A stretch of 37,603 nucleotides of DNA, taken from assembly GCA_016198165.1 (NCBI GenBank), contig JACQJF010000057.1:1-37603 (forward strand), written 5' to 3'. Numbering within the stretch: position 1 is the stretch's first letter; each line of letters begins with the position of its first letter. The position numbers were made by a program, and so were the translations under genes. Below are positions 1-8,091 of this stretch, piece after piece. The notes below the pieces were generated by a model. The model searched no databases. It was not told the origin of the DNA and was given only the letters and a program-made list of their open reading frames with translations. This DNA comes from Candidatus Iainarchaeum sp. GTDB taxonomy: Archaea > Iainarchaeota > Iainarchaeia > Iainarchaeales > GW2011-AR10.

Positions 1-379
1 GTAGCTCAGCAGGTAGAGCGTCCGTTGATTTAAGTGGTATGGAAAGATAAGAAAAAAGTGGCAGCTTATATCTCTGAAAGAAGACGGAGATATAAAAGAA
101 AATTGATTGAATTAAAAGGTGGAAAATGCGAGTTTTGCGGCTACAATACGTGTGTTGCAGCTCTCGAATTTCACCATATTGATGAAAAAGAGGACAAAAT
201 TTCGAAAATTTACAACCGTGGCTGGAAAAGAATTTTAGCCGAGGTTGAAAAAACAAGACTTGTCTGCGCGAATTGCCATCGCGAAATCCATGCCAATTTA
301 ATTCAGGCGTAGCTGTTACCTGTTGAGAATTCAACAGGCGGAGACCGGCAGGTCGGAGGTTCAAGTCCTCCCTCGGGCG
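1..379 (+). tRNA. tRNA-like gene, 5' end truncated by window start, interrupted by an ~0.3 kb insertion carrying an HNH ORF; isotype not resolved
   Basis: 5' part: TA + D-arm GCTC-AGCAGGTA-GAGC (4-19) then TCCGTTGA. 3' part: possible variable-arm hairpin GACC-GGCA-GGTC (343-354), T-arm GGAGG-TTCAAGT-CCTCC (355-371), acceptor CTCGGGC (372-378) and G379. The long variable arm and G discriminator suggest Ser-like type II; TTTAAG at 29-34 flanked by GTTGA/TCAAC alternatively suggests a UAA anticodon. Confidence 0.7.
34..312 (+). CDS. small HNH endonuclease inside the tRNA-like gene (GTG start)
   Basis: CEFCG...LEFHHID...LVCANCHREIH: zinc-binding CxxC pairs with an HNH core. Confidence 0.8.
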   Translation: MVWKDKKKVAAYISERRRRYKRKLIELKGGKCEFCGYNTCVAALEFHHIDEKEDKISKIYNRGWKRILAEVEKTRLVCANCHREIHANLIQA

Positions 380-493
380 TTACACTTTCTAATTCTACTA
401 TGCTAACCCAGACATTGGAAACCAAGTAAAAAATGAATACAATGTTTTGTATGAATGGCTTGGGAGGGGGCAGAAGCAGAACACACGTAGGCT

Positions 494-748
494 TTGGTTG
501 AACAATTGTTTTCGAAACGCTACCGAAAGGCAAGAAAGGTGCTGTTAAATATTTTTGAAGAATTCGAGAAAACCCAGCGATTCAGGGATAATTCTTTAAT
601 CAGAAATGAAGATTACCCCCCACAGGTGCTAAGGCAGCTCAAAGCCTTTGGACTAATTGGTGGAGACGTTCACTACACTGGGTATTTCAGCCTTTCAAGC
701 AGGGGCGCAAAAATTGCAAACTTGCTGAAATACTGGAAAGATGCTTAA
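494..748 (+). CDS. small winged-helix-like hypothetical protein
   Basis: 84 aa ORF, TTG start; wHTH-like pattern YPPQVLRQLKAFGLIGGDVHYTGYFSLSSRGAKIANLL. Confidence 0.45.
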   Translation: MVEQLFSKRYRKARKVLLNIFEEFEKTQRFRDNSLIRNEDYPPQVLRQLKAFGLIGGDVHYTGYFSLSSRGAKIANLLKYWKDA

Positions 749-789
749 ATTGGCTTTAATGAATGGCAGAGGAAGATTTAAATATAATT

Positions 790-812
790 GTCATATAATA
801 TAGTTATATGAC
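790..812. promoter_or_regulatory. 9-bp inverted repeat GTCATATAA-TATAG-TTATATGAC, candidate operator/promoter
   Basis: Perfect inverted repeat with 5-nt spacer, overlapping the ATG at 808 and just before the ATG at 817. Confidence 0.6.
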
Positions 813-1533
813 AACGATGCCTATAGCGTATAAGCTTGATTCAAAGAGCATTGAGATAGCCAAGGCAATTTCAAAGGAAATGCCTCATTTGGTTTTTTCT
901 ATTTGGGATTTGAATGATTTTTTGCCGGCATTTCACAATGTCAGGAAAAACATGTTTTTTATTGAGTGTGAAAACTTGGCCCGCCCTAAAATAATGACTA
1001 TTTTGGCAAGTAAACTCAGGCATAATTTTGTCATTTATAGCGGTGAAAGAAAACCCAAAGCAGTCAGTGAAGAATTGCTTGGTTATGGTCATGGTTCTGG
1101 ATCAGGGCGTGGTTTTGAAGATAGAGCTGGATATGGTTCTATTTTAGGGGATGCCAACGTAATTGTTGTACTTTCAAGAAATTCAAAAGATTTAACCAGA
1201 GAATCTGTTTTATTTAAAGGTTCTTTGGAAAATGTGCGTATTCCGTTTTTGGAAAGGCGGCTTGTGGACTTGATTTCCTACTCTCTTAAAGGGTGGCTTC
1301 CAATTCCATTGGAAGAAGCGATAGCGGCTTTTAAGTGGCATTTTAAAAAAAATCATCTCCGGTTGGAATTGTTGCACAGGTATGCGACCCGAAAATATTT
1401 GGGGTGGTTTTTGGAAATCTTGCTTTACAAGCTTGAAAAATCTGGGGAGTTGGATAAAACCAATTTAGACCCGCGCTATTTGCGTGCTGGCGGGCTGTAT
1501 TTGGGTGCAATTGAGGCAGTGAACAAAAAATGA
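808..1533 (+). CDS. AbiEi-like / DUF6577-like protein, putative partner of the downstream nucleotidyltransferase (alternative start 817)
   Basis: SIWDLNDFLPAFHNVRKNMFFIECE resembles AbiEi/DUF6577-type C-terminal domains; ATGA overlap with the nucleotidyltransferase gene. Confidence 0.55.
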   Translation: MTTMPIAYKLDSKSIEIAKAISKEMPHLVFSIWDLNDFLPAFHNVRKNMFFIECENLARPKIMTILASKLRHNFVIYSGERKPKAVSEELLGYGHGSGSGRGFEDRAGYGSILGDANVIVVLSRNSKDLTRESVLFKGSLENVRIPFLERRLVDLISYSLKGWLPIPLEEAIAAFKWHFKKNHLRLELLHRYATRKYLGWFLEILLYKLEKSGELDKTNLDPRYLRAGGLYLGAIEAVNKK

Positions 1534-2519
1534 ACCAGGAATTTGCAAAACGGCAGGCGCAGGTTTTGGACATTCTTGAAATATTGGCCAAGCAGTCCCG
1601 TTTGCAAAAGCATTTGCTTGTTTTTATTGGTGGAAGCGCAGTGCAATCCAGTATTCCAAAACCACAGCGGTTGTCAATTGATTTGGATCTTTATTATGAT
1701 GGGGAGCCGGAAACACTTTTGTCTGCCCTCAAGCCAGAGTATATTATTGAAAAGAGGCCAGTTAAAAATCAGGACTTGTTTTATTTTTTTGAAGCAACCA
1801 AAGGCAACACTTTGTCAAAAATTGACATTGCCCGTTTTTCTCTTCTTGAAAAAGGAAAACCATTTCAAACAAAAACTATTCAATATCAATCAAAAGATTT
1901 TAGGGCAAACATTGCCACATTTGACTACTTGCTTGCATCAAAGTTTTCCTCGCTTGCCGTTGGCACGGTTGGCAGGAAAAAAGATAAAACTGATTTTCAA
2001 ATGAATTTGCTTAAAGACATGTTTGATGCCCATTGTCTTCTTGAACAAACCAAAACCACGCAAAAAACGTGGGCTTATTTTGAACAGATTGTGAAACTAC
2101 AAAACAGGATTAGGAAAACTGGGCATTCTGTGAAAGAATCCTTGGATAGTGCACTGCAAACTTTAAACGAGTCCATTCAGTCTGCAACTCTTAAGGGAAC
2201 ACTCCAAAACTTTAACCAATATTTACTGGTTGGAAGCGTTTCAAAGCCAGCCTATTGGCAAATGGCTTATCGATTAATGGCATATTTGAATGCTTACAAT
2301 CATAATTCCAAAACCGCTTTCAATTTGTTTTCCAATATTGAAAAAAGAGTCAATCAGGAATATGCAAATCGCGCCATTGTTTCAGAATATGAAAACCAAT
2401 TGCGGCAAAAAGGAATAAATGCAGAGCATTTGCACGAACTAAAGATTCTGTCACCCAAATCGCTCGTTTACCTGTATGCATTTGTTAATCCACAAGCATT
2501 TGACGTGATGGCTAAATGA
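1530..2519 (+). CDS. AbiEii/AbiGii-type nucleotidyltransferase
   Basis: FIGGSAVQ...RLSIDLDLYY nucleotidyltransferase motif (GGS...DxD), then ...FDYLLASKFSSLAVG...DMFDAHCLL typical of the AbiEii family. Confidence 0.8.
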   Translation: MNQEFAKRQAQVLDILEILAKQSRLQKHLLVFIGGSAVQSSIPKPQRLSIDLDLYYDGEPETLLSALKPEYIIEKRPVKNQDLFYFFEATKGNTLSKIDIARFSLLEKGKPFQTKTIQYQSKDFRANIATFDYLLASKFSSLAVGTVGRKKDKTDFQMNLLKDMFDAHCLLEQTKTTQKTWAYFEQIVKLQNRIRKTGHSVKESLDSALQTLNESIQSATLKGTLQNFNQYLLVGSVSKPAYWQMAYRLMAYLNAYNHNSKTAFNLFSNIEKRVNQEYANRAIVSEYENQLRQKGINAEHLHELKILSPKSLVYLYAFVNPQAFDVMAK

Positions 2520-3745
2520 AATGGATATTCAATTTGCTTAAACGCACATTTTCGCCACTGCCTGGCCCTAATTATTTAATCGAGTTCCGGTTTCATGGCT
2601 TTGCCAGAAAATATTTGAAAGAAACGATTTTTGGTTTGTCAAAAAAATTTGGCGTTAAAGGAGTAACCAAAAAAAGAGTTGTTCCTCATGTTACTCTTTT
2701 TGGGCCGTTTAAGACCAAAAATATCAAAGAGGTCGTCAGAAAAATAGAGCGAGTAAGTAGACGATACGATTTGGTTCCTTTTACGTTAAATGGTTTTGGG
2801 CATTTTGAAAATAAGGTGGTTTTTATTAACATTAAACCGTCTGATGAACTCAAAAGCTTGCGCAAAGAACTTGCAAACTTTATTGTTGATTTGACTCAGA
2901 CAAAAGGCCATGATTTTGGCGATAATTTTGATTTTCATGCAACTATTGCTTTTAAGGATATTCAGGCACGGTTTGATGAAATTTGGAAATACTTGCAGAG
3001 CATGGAACAAAAGAGCATTTCTCAGCACTTACTTAGAATCACTATTTTGGAAAATGGAAAAATATTATATGAATACGATTTAATGCAAAGAAAGCTATTG
3101 CCTCGTGCTGAAGCCAAAAATAAGCAAAACTGGAAAAAGACTATTTCAAGTCTCAAGAGTCTACTTCAAAGTGGCAAAAAATGGAACATTCCAGAAATCA
3201 GCGAAACCAGTGATAAAAAAATTTTCTTGATTAGCGACTTGCATTTGGATCATACGAATATTATAAAATATTGCAATAGGCCGTTTGTGTCAGTTGAAGA
3301 AATGAATCAAACAATTGTCAATAATTGGAACAAAACTGTTAATGACGAAGACACGGTTTATTTTCTGGGTGACATGGCTTTTGGAAGAGGAAGCAGAAAA
3401 GCCAGTTATTGGCTAACACAATTAAAAGGTAAAATTGTTTTTATCGAAGGAAATCATGAAGAAATCGGAAAAGTTCCAGCGCGCGAACGCTTAATACTCA
3501 AATACAAAGACAAGGTATTTTTGTTAATTCACGATCCTGCCTTAAAGCCAAAAAACTGGAGTGGCTGGACTATTCATGGCCACAAGCATAATAACGACCT
3601 AAAGGGTCATCCGCTTATCAATCCAAAAAAGAAAACTGTTAACGTGAGTGCTGAGCTTGTCAATTACACGCCAATAGAACTTGATGTACTCCTAACCAAA
3701 GTAGAGTATGCAACTGCAAACAAGCAGGCTATGCAAAAATTATAG
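2516..3745 (+). CDS. fusion of 2H phosphoesterase (LigT/CPD-like) and calcineurin-like metallophosphoesterase
   Basis: N-terminal HVTLFGPF and HATIAF (two HxTx motifs of the 2H superfamily). C-terminal ISDLHLDHTNIIKYCNRPF, YFLGDMAFG, FIEGNHEE, LIHDP, IHGHKHNN (metallophosphoesterase motifs). Confidence 0.85.
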   Translation: MKWIFNLLKRTFSPLPGPNYLIEFRFHGFARKYLKETIFGLSKKFGVKGVTKKRVVPHVTLFGPFKTKNIKEVVRKIERVSRRYDLVPFTLNGFGHFENKVVFINIKPSDELKSLRKELANFIVDLTQTKGHDFGDNFDFHATIAFKDIQARFDEIWKYLQSMEQKSISQHLLRITILENGKILYEYDLMQRKLLPRAEAKNKQNWKKTISSLKSLLQSGKKWNIPEISETSDKKIFLISDLHLDHTNIIKYCNRPFVSVEEMNQTIVNNWNKTVNDEDTVYFLGDMAFGRGSRKASYWLTQLKGKIVFIEGNHEEIGKVPARERLILKYKDKVFLLIHDPALKPKNWSGWTIHGHKHNNDLKGHPLINPKKKTVNVSAELVNYTPIELDVLLTKVEYATANKQAMQKL

Positions 3746-3969
3746 GTCACTTTAATGAAAAAACTATTGCAGAATTAAAAGCCATGCTTGACGAAATCAC
3801 ACTAGATGAAGAAATCATTGAAACAGAAAAAGGAGTAATCCCAGTAGTCCCAATGCTGGTAGCAGAAGTCACTTACCTGGAAATTACAAAGGCAGGCATG
3901 CTTCGCGCACCCGTTTTTGTTCGCTTGCGTAAAGATAAAGAGTCCGTTGAATGTGTGTTTCCAGATTAG
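3727..3969 (+). pseudogene. C-terminal remnant of LigD-type ATP-dependent DNA ligase
   Basis: Reading frame continues upstream of the ATG at 3784: AGYAKIIGHFNEKTIAELKAML...VPMLVAEVTYLEITKAGMLRAPVFVRLRKDKESVECVFPD, matching the end of the ligase OB domain; no ligase catalytic core in the window. Confidence 0.65.
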
Positions 3970-4050
3970 GCTGGAGGTGAATACAAACTTTCCTTTTTCC
4001 AAAAGATACGCTTATTCGTGTTTTAAAAGATTCGTGTTGAACTTTTTTGT

Positions 4051-5631
4051 ATGGCGCTTATAATCAAGAATTTGTCTGTTTCGATTGGGAAGAGGGAGAT
4101 TTTGCTTGATGAGAGCGTGGGGATTGCCGATGGGTCCAAGGTTGGGCTGATTGGGCGAAACGGGGTCGGGAAAACGACGTTTCTAAGGGCGATTCTTGGC
4201 GAAGTGGATTACACAGGCGAGATTGAATTCACGGGCAGGGCAGCACACTTTTCACAGCACATTGACCTTGGCCAGCACAAAACCGTCCGCGAAATCCTCG
4301 GAGAAACCGCCACAATCCACCACCAGGAATCATTTGAAAAAGAACTGCGTGAAATCGAACAGCAGCTCTTGTCTCCGGAAAGCCACCAAAACAACAGCCA
4401 CCACATGAGCAAGCTAACCGAAAAATACGTGGAACTACAGGCAAAAATGAACGAACACCACACACCCCGTCCCCCAAGCAAAATCAAGCAAGTCCTGCGC
4501 ACCCTCGAAATCCAGGAATCATGGCTTGGGCAAACCATTGGCTCGCTCTCCACAGGACAGCGCGCAATCATCGCACTTGCCCAAATCCTTTCATCAGACG
4601 CAGACTTTCTCCTATTAGACGAGCCTACAAACCACCTCGACTTCAAACGCCTCGACATTTTGGAAAAATATTTACGAGAATTCAAGGGAACCGTCCTCAT
4701 GGTCTCCCACGACAGGTACTTTCTGGACAATGTCTGTGACACCATCCTGAAAATGGAAAAAGGAAAATTGCTCAAATACAATTCCAATTACTCCGGTTAT
4801 GTGAAAACGCGCGAAGCCTTATTCGAAGCCCAAAAAACAGCCTATGAACACGAGAACAAGTACATTGCACTCCAAAAAGACAAGATTGCACGCCTAGGCA
4901 AAAGCCCCCAGAAAGTCAAGCAGGGAAAATACAGGCAAAAAATGCTCGAAAAACGAGAAGTAATCGAAAAACCCGACATGGACAAATCGAGTTTCAGGAC
5001 CCACTTTGAAGCCTCCCCCCTTGCCTCCACCGTGGTCCTCGAGCTTTCAGACCTAACAGTGGGTTACACGAAACCACTAATCTCAAACATCGACCTCTAC
5101 GTCGGGGCAGAACAAAGAATCGTCCTAATCGGGGAAAACGGGGTCGGCAAGAGCACGCTTTTCAAAACCATTGAAGGGCGCCTTGAACCCCTTTTTGGAA
5201 AAGTGATTTTGGACAGCCAGGCAAAAATCGGTTACGCCGACCAGGAACTCAAAGACCTGTCAACCCACGCAACCCTCTACGATGAAATATACTCCATGCT
5301 AAAGGACCTGGCAAAGACACGCCAACACTTGTCAATGGTGGGTTTTATCGATGACGACGAGGTATACAAACCGATTTCAAAACTATCCTTTGGCGAAAAA
5401 TCACGCCTCAACCTGTTAAAAATCCTGATAGAAAAGCCAAACCTGTTGCTCCTTGACGAGCCGACAAACCACCTTGACATCGACGCGCGCGAAATAATCG
5501 AAAAAGCATTCCTAAACTACGACGGCGCGATTTTAGCCGTGTCACATGACCGCTATTTCATAAAAAAAATCGCACAACGAATCCTAAAAGTCGACAATGG
5601 AAAAATCAAGGAACTCGCACTGAAAAAATAG
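4051..5631 (+). CDS. ABC-F family ATPase (two ABC domains)
   Basis: Two Walker A motifs (GRNGVGKTT, GENGVGKST), signatures LSTGQR and LSFGEKSR, and twice LLLDEPTNHLD; no transmembrane domain. Confidence 0.93.
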   Translation: MALIIKNLSVSIGKREILLDESVGIADGSKVGLIGRNGVGKTTFLRAILGEVDYTGEIEFTGRAAHFSQHIDLGQHKTVREILGETATIHHQESFEKELREIEQQLLSPESHQNNSHHMSKLTEKYVELQAKMNEHHTPRPPSKIKQVLRTLEIQESWLGQTIGSLSTGQRAIIALAQILSSDADFLLLDEPTNHLDFKRLDILEKYLREFKGTVLMVSHDRYFLDNVCDTILKMEKGKLLKYNSNYSGYVKTREALFEAQKTAYEHENKYIALQKDKIARLGKSPQKVKQGKYRQKMLEKREVIEKPDMDKSSFRTHFEASPLASTVVLELSDLTVGYTKPLISNIDLYVGAEQRIVLIGENGVGKSTLFKTIEGRLEPLFGKVILDSQAKIGYADQELKDLSTHATLYDEIYSMLKDLAKTRQHLSMVGFIDDDEVYKPISKLSFGEKSRLNLLKILIEKPNLLLLDEPTNHLDIDAREIIEKAFLNYDGAILAVSHDRYFIKKIAQRILKVDNGKIKELALKK

Positions 5632-5635
5632 CCCC

Positions 5636-5661
5636 GGGCTTTGATAATCTGTGAAAAGCCC
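5636..5661. terminator. possible hairpin terminator after ABC-F gene
   Basis: GGGCTTT (5636-5642) ... AAAGCCC (5655-5661). Confidence 0.35.
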
Positions 5662-5712
5662 TCCTTGGCGTATTGTGAATGTTTTTGGGCGCCCACGCGC
5701 GTTTTACGCTTT

Positions 5713-6246
5713 TCACTTAAAGAAATTTTTCAGCACAAATCCGAGGTTCGTTGTATAAGTTTCTTCATGGCCCACGTATTCAATCTGCTTTCCTCTCGTT
5801 TCAACCTGTTTTTTGTTTATCCTGAATTTTTTGATGCACGCCTTTATATCTTCTATGTCCCTGTCGTTTAGCCTGCCGATTTTTGTCACAATGATGTCAA
5901 CCGGGCTTAGTGAAAACAGTTCAATGTTTTTGAGCATTGTTTTTATCGGAACACAATGTGCTTCATAATCATTTGGCAATTTCTGTGAAAAAATAAACCC
6001 GTCCGTAAAAAAATCTATTCTAAGGCCATGTGGCGGAAGCCTGTTTAACGCTTTTTTGAATTCTTTTTCATCTTCGTGGCTGAAATCAAAGTCAATGTCT
6101 TTTGTCACGTTTTTTGCGTTCAGCAACGTCAAACCTGTTCCACCTACGCAATTGGCCCTTATTTTTCTGGGCAATACTTTGTCCACTTGTACGAGAAAAT
6201 CCAGGAGTTTTTCCTTGCCGATTGTTTCAGTCTGCATTGTATTCAC
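5713..6246 (-). CDS. DUF6036-like nucleotidyltransferase
   Basis: CVGGTGLTLLNAKNVTKDIDFDF; overlaps the upstream wHTH gene by 20 bp. Confidence 0.65.
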   Translation of the reverse strand: MNTMQTETIGKEKLLDFLVQVDKVLPRKIRANCVGGTGLTLLNAKNVTKDIDFDFSHEDEKEFKKALNRLPPHGLRIDFFTDGFIFSQKLPNDYEAHCVPIKTMLKNIELFSLSPVDIIVTKIGRLNDRDIEDIKACIKKFRINKKQVETRGKQIEYVGHEETYTTNLGFVLKNFFK

Positions 6247-7444
6247 TCATGCGCCGCTTAAAGTCTTCAAAAGAGTAATTTGTTTTAATATTCCACTTTT
6301 GGGATATTCTGTCCTGTTTTTTGTGGGTTTTCATTCCTTCAATTAAAGGCCCCTCGCTTTCTGACTTGAAAAACCCAAGCCATTTCAATGCTTTTTCGAT
6401 TTCACTGGTTTTTCCAATGTTTTTTTCGGGGTTCTGCAGGAGGATTTCTTTGGCGGTCTCAAGCAGATACCCCAACTGGTTTACCTTGTTTTTTCTCCTG
6501 GCTAAAAACAACAATTCCTTGAAATTTATTTTTTTCTCGGTTTCCAGGTTTTTTGATATAATTATTGGAATGGCTTCAAACCACCTGGGCTCTTTTCCCG
6601 AAAGGATTTCCGAAATCAGGTATTCAATTCCAATATTTTTGTTTGAAGGCATTATTTTTTCCCTTGTAATTGTCTTAAACTCAAACTTGTCCAAGAAATA
6701 AATTATTTCTTTTTCAGTTAATTCTAAAGGCGTAATCTCTGGAATTTCATTATGGGTTAAAAACCCAAGCCCAATACTTTCCCAAAATTTTTCACGGCCG
6801 CTAAACGAAAAATGCTCCAAAAATCCTTCCCGAATGGCATTTGCTTGGTTTGAAAAAAGTTTTGAAATAAATTCACTTTCAAGCAAAATCAAAGGGTTTA
6901 TTTTTGCTCCAATTTTTTTTTCTATGTCTTTGTTAGCTTTAAGCATTTCGTATATTAGTTGTTCTAATTCCTGTTTTTTTTCTTCAGCACCCCTTTTCAT
7001 TGCAGTTTTAATTTTTTCGTTTTCACGAATGGCGCCATCTGGGGTGTCATTGAGTATAATTAATAATTCGAAATAGTTTAAGCCCTTGAATTTTTTATAG
7101 TTAATAAATGCAATTGATTGAATGTTTCTTCCTTGGTAATGCGTTTTAATTTTAGCCAATGTTTCTCTTTCTTCGGAATTCAAGTAATTTATTTTTTCAA
7201 GTTCCAGTTGTTCAAGCTTATTCCTTGTTTCCCAAGAAAAATTTAGTCTTGGAACCTTGCTTTTGCCTATGTCGAAAAAACTTATTGTTTTTTCGTTTTT
7301 TAAGTTTTCAAGCTCTTTGTAAACAAGGGCATAATGGGCTTTGACTCCCTGCTTCTTTAACTTTTCACTAATGTGTCTAATAGAATAATTGCTTCCAGGG
7401 TTGCTTGAAATTAAGTTTAAAATTTCAAATAGAAGTCTATTCAT
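6227..7444 (-). CDS. winged-helix protein, putative partner/regulator of the nucleotidyltransferase
   Basis: N-terminal wHTH: LFEILNLISSNPGSNYSIRHISEKLKKQGVKAHYALVYKELENLKNEKTI. Confidence 0.6.
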   Translation of the reverse strand: MNRLLFEILNLISSNPGSNYSIRHISEKLKKQGVKAHYALVYKELENLKNEKTISFFDIGKSKVPRLNFSWETRNKLEQLELEKINYLNSEERETLAKIKTHYQGRNIQSIAFINYKKFKGLNYFELLIILNDTPDGAIRENEKIKTAMKRGAEEKKQELEQLIYEMLKANKDIEKKIGAKINPLILLESEFISKLFSNQANAIREGFLEHFSFSGREKFWESIGLGFLTHNEIPEITPLELTEKEIIYFLDKFEFKTITREKIMPSNKNIGIEYLISEILSGKEPRWFEAIPIIISKNLETEKKINFKELLFLARRKNKVNQLGYLLETAKEILLQNPEKNIGKTSEIEKALKWLGFFKSESEGPLIEGMKTHKKQDRISQKWNIKTNYSFEDFKRRMSEYNAD

Positions 7445-7583
7445 GCAAACACCATTATTATCATCTTTTGTTATAATATTATCACCTTAAGTTATATATA
7501 AGCTTTGTCTACTGGTGGTTGGTGAACTACATATCTGCAAAAATGGATATATTGTAAAATAATGCAAATTTTGAATTTGAATG

Positions 7584-8087
7584 CTATTTCATGAATTTGC
7601 CTGCTATTTTGTTTACCGCTAAATGCACATTTTCTGCGTCTGGAATTTCTGGCAAGCCTTGGCTTTTTCTTACCTGGTTGTATTTTTCGTGGATTTTTTC
7701 TTCAAATTCCTTTGTGTGGAATTTTTTCCTTTTTCTTCTTGCATAGCTTTTGGCAGAAACAATGTGGTCTTGATAATCAATATGCATCAGCTCATGCAGT
7801 AAAACATGCTGGACAACCTGTTTACGCAATTCAGGTGGCTCTATTTTTTGCAGGTTTTGGTTGACTTCAATCTGGAACTTGTTTTCAGATTTTATGGAGC
7901 GCTTTTTGTCTGCTATCCCTTCAAGCAAGAGTTTTGCAGCATCAATATCAGTAAAAGATATTGCCGCGCCTTTCATTCTTCCAAGCAATTTATAAGAAAG
8001 CGGAGCATATGCCCCTTCAATTGCAAGCTTGTCAAGTTTTGGAAAAACTTTCCGGCATTCAAAAAGCCATTCAATAATTTCGCCCAC
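7584..8087 (-). CDS. putative phage-type/SprT-like metallopeptidase
   Basis: HVLLHELMHIDYQDH (HExxH) followed by KKFHTKEFEEKI. Confidence 0.65.
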   Translation of the reverse strand: MGEIIEWLFECRKVFPKLDKLAIEGAYAPLSYKLLGRMKGAAISFTDIDAAKLLLEGIADKKRSIKSENKFQIEVNQNLQKIEPPELRKQVVQHVLLHELMHIDYQDHIVSAKSYARRKRKKFHTKEFEEKIHEKYNQVRKSQGLPEIPDAENVHLAVNKIAGKFMK

Positions 8088-8091
8088 GATT

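Noticed and set aside
1-379. Group I intron in the tRNA
   Set aside because: Nearly all the insertion is the 279-nt HNH ORF, leaving too little sequence for a group I catalytic core.
303-533. Minus-strand ORF ...EGGLEPPTCRSPPVEFSTGNSYA
   Set aside because: It is the antisense translation of the tRNA 3' half; GGLEPPTC-type peptides are a familiar tRNA artefact.
1543-2004. 153-aa ORF overlapping the AbiEii gene in another frame
   Set aside because: Out-of-frame shadow; the 1530-2519 frame carries the nucleotidyltransferase motifs.
4209-4787. 192-aa minus-strand ORF
   Set aside because: Antisense to the well-supported ABC-F gene; Ser/Trp/Cys-rich composition typical of shadow ORFs.
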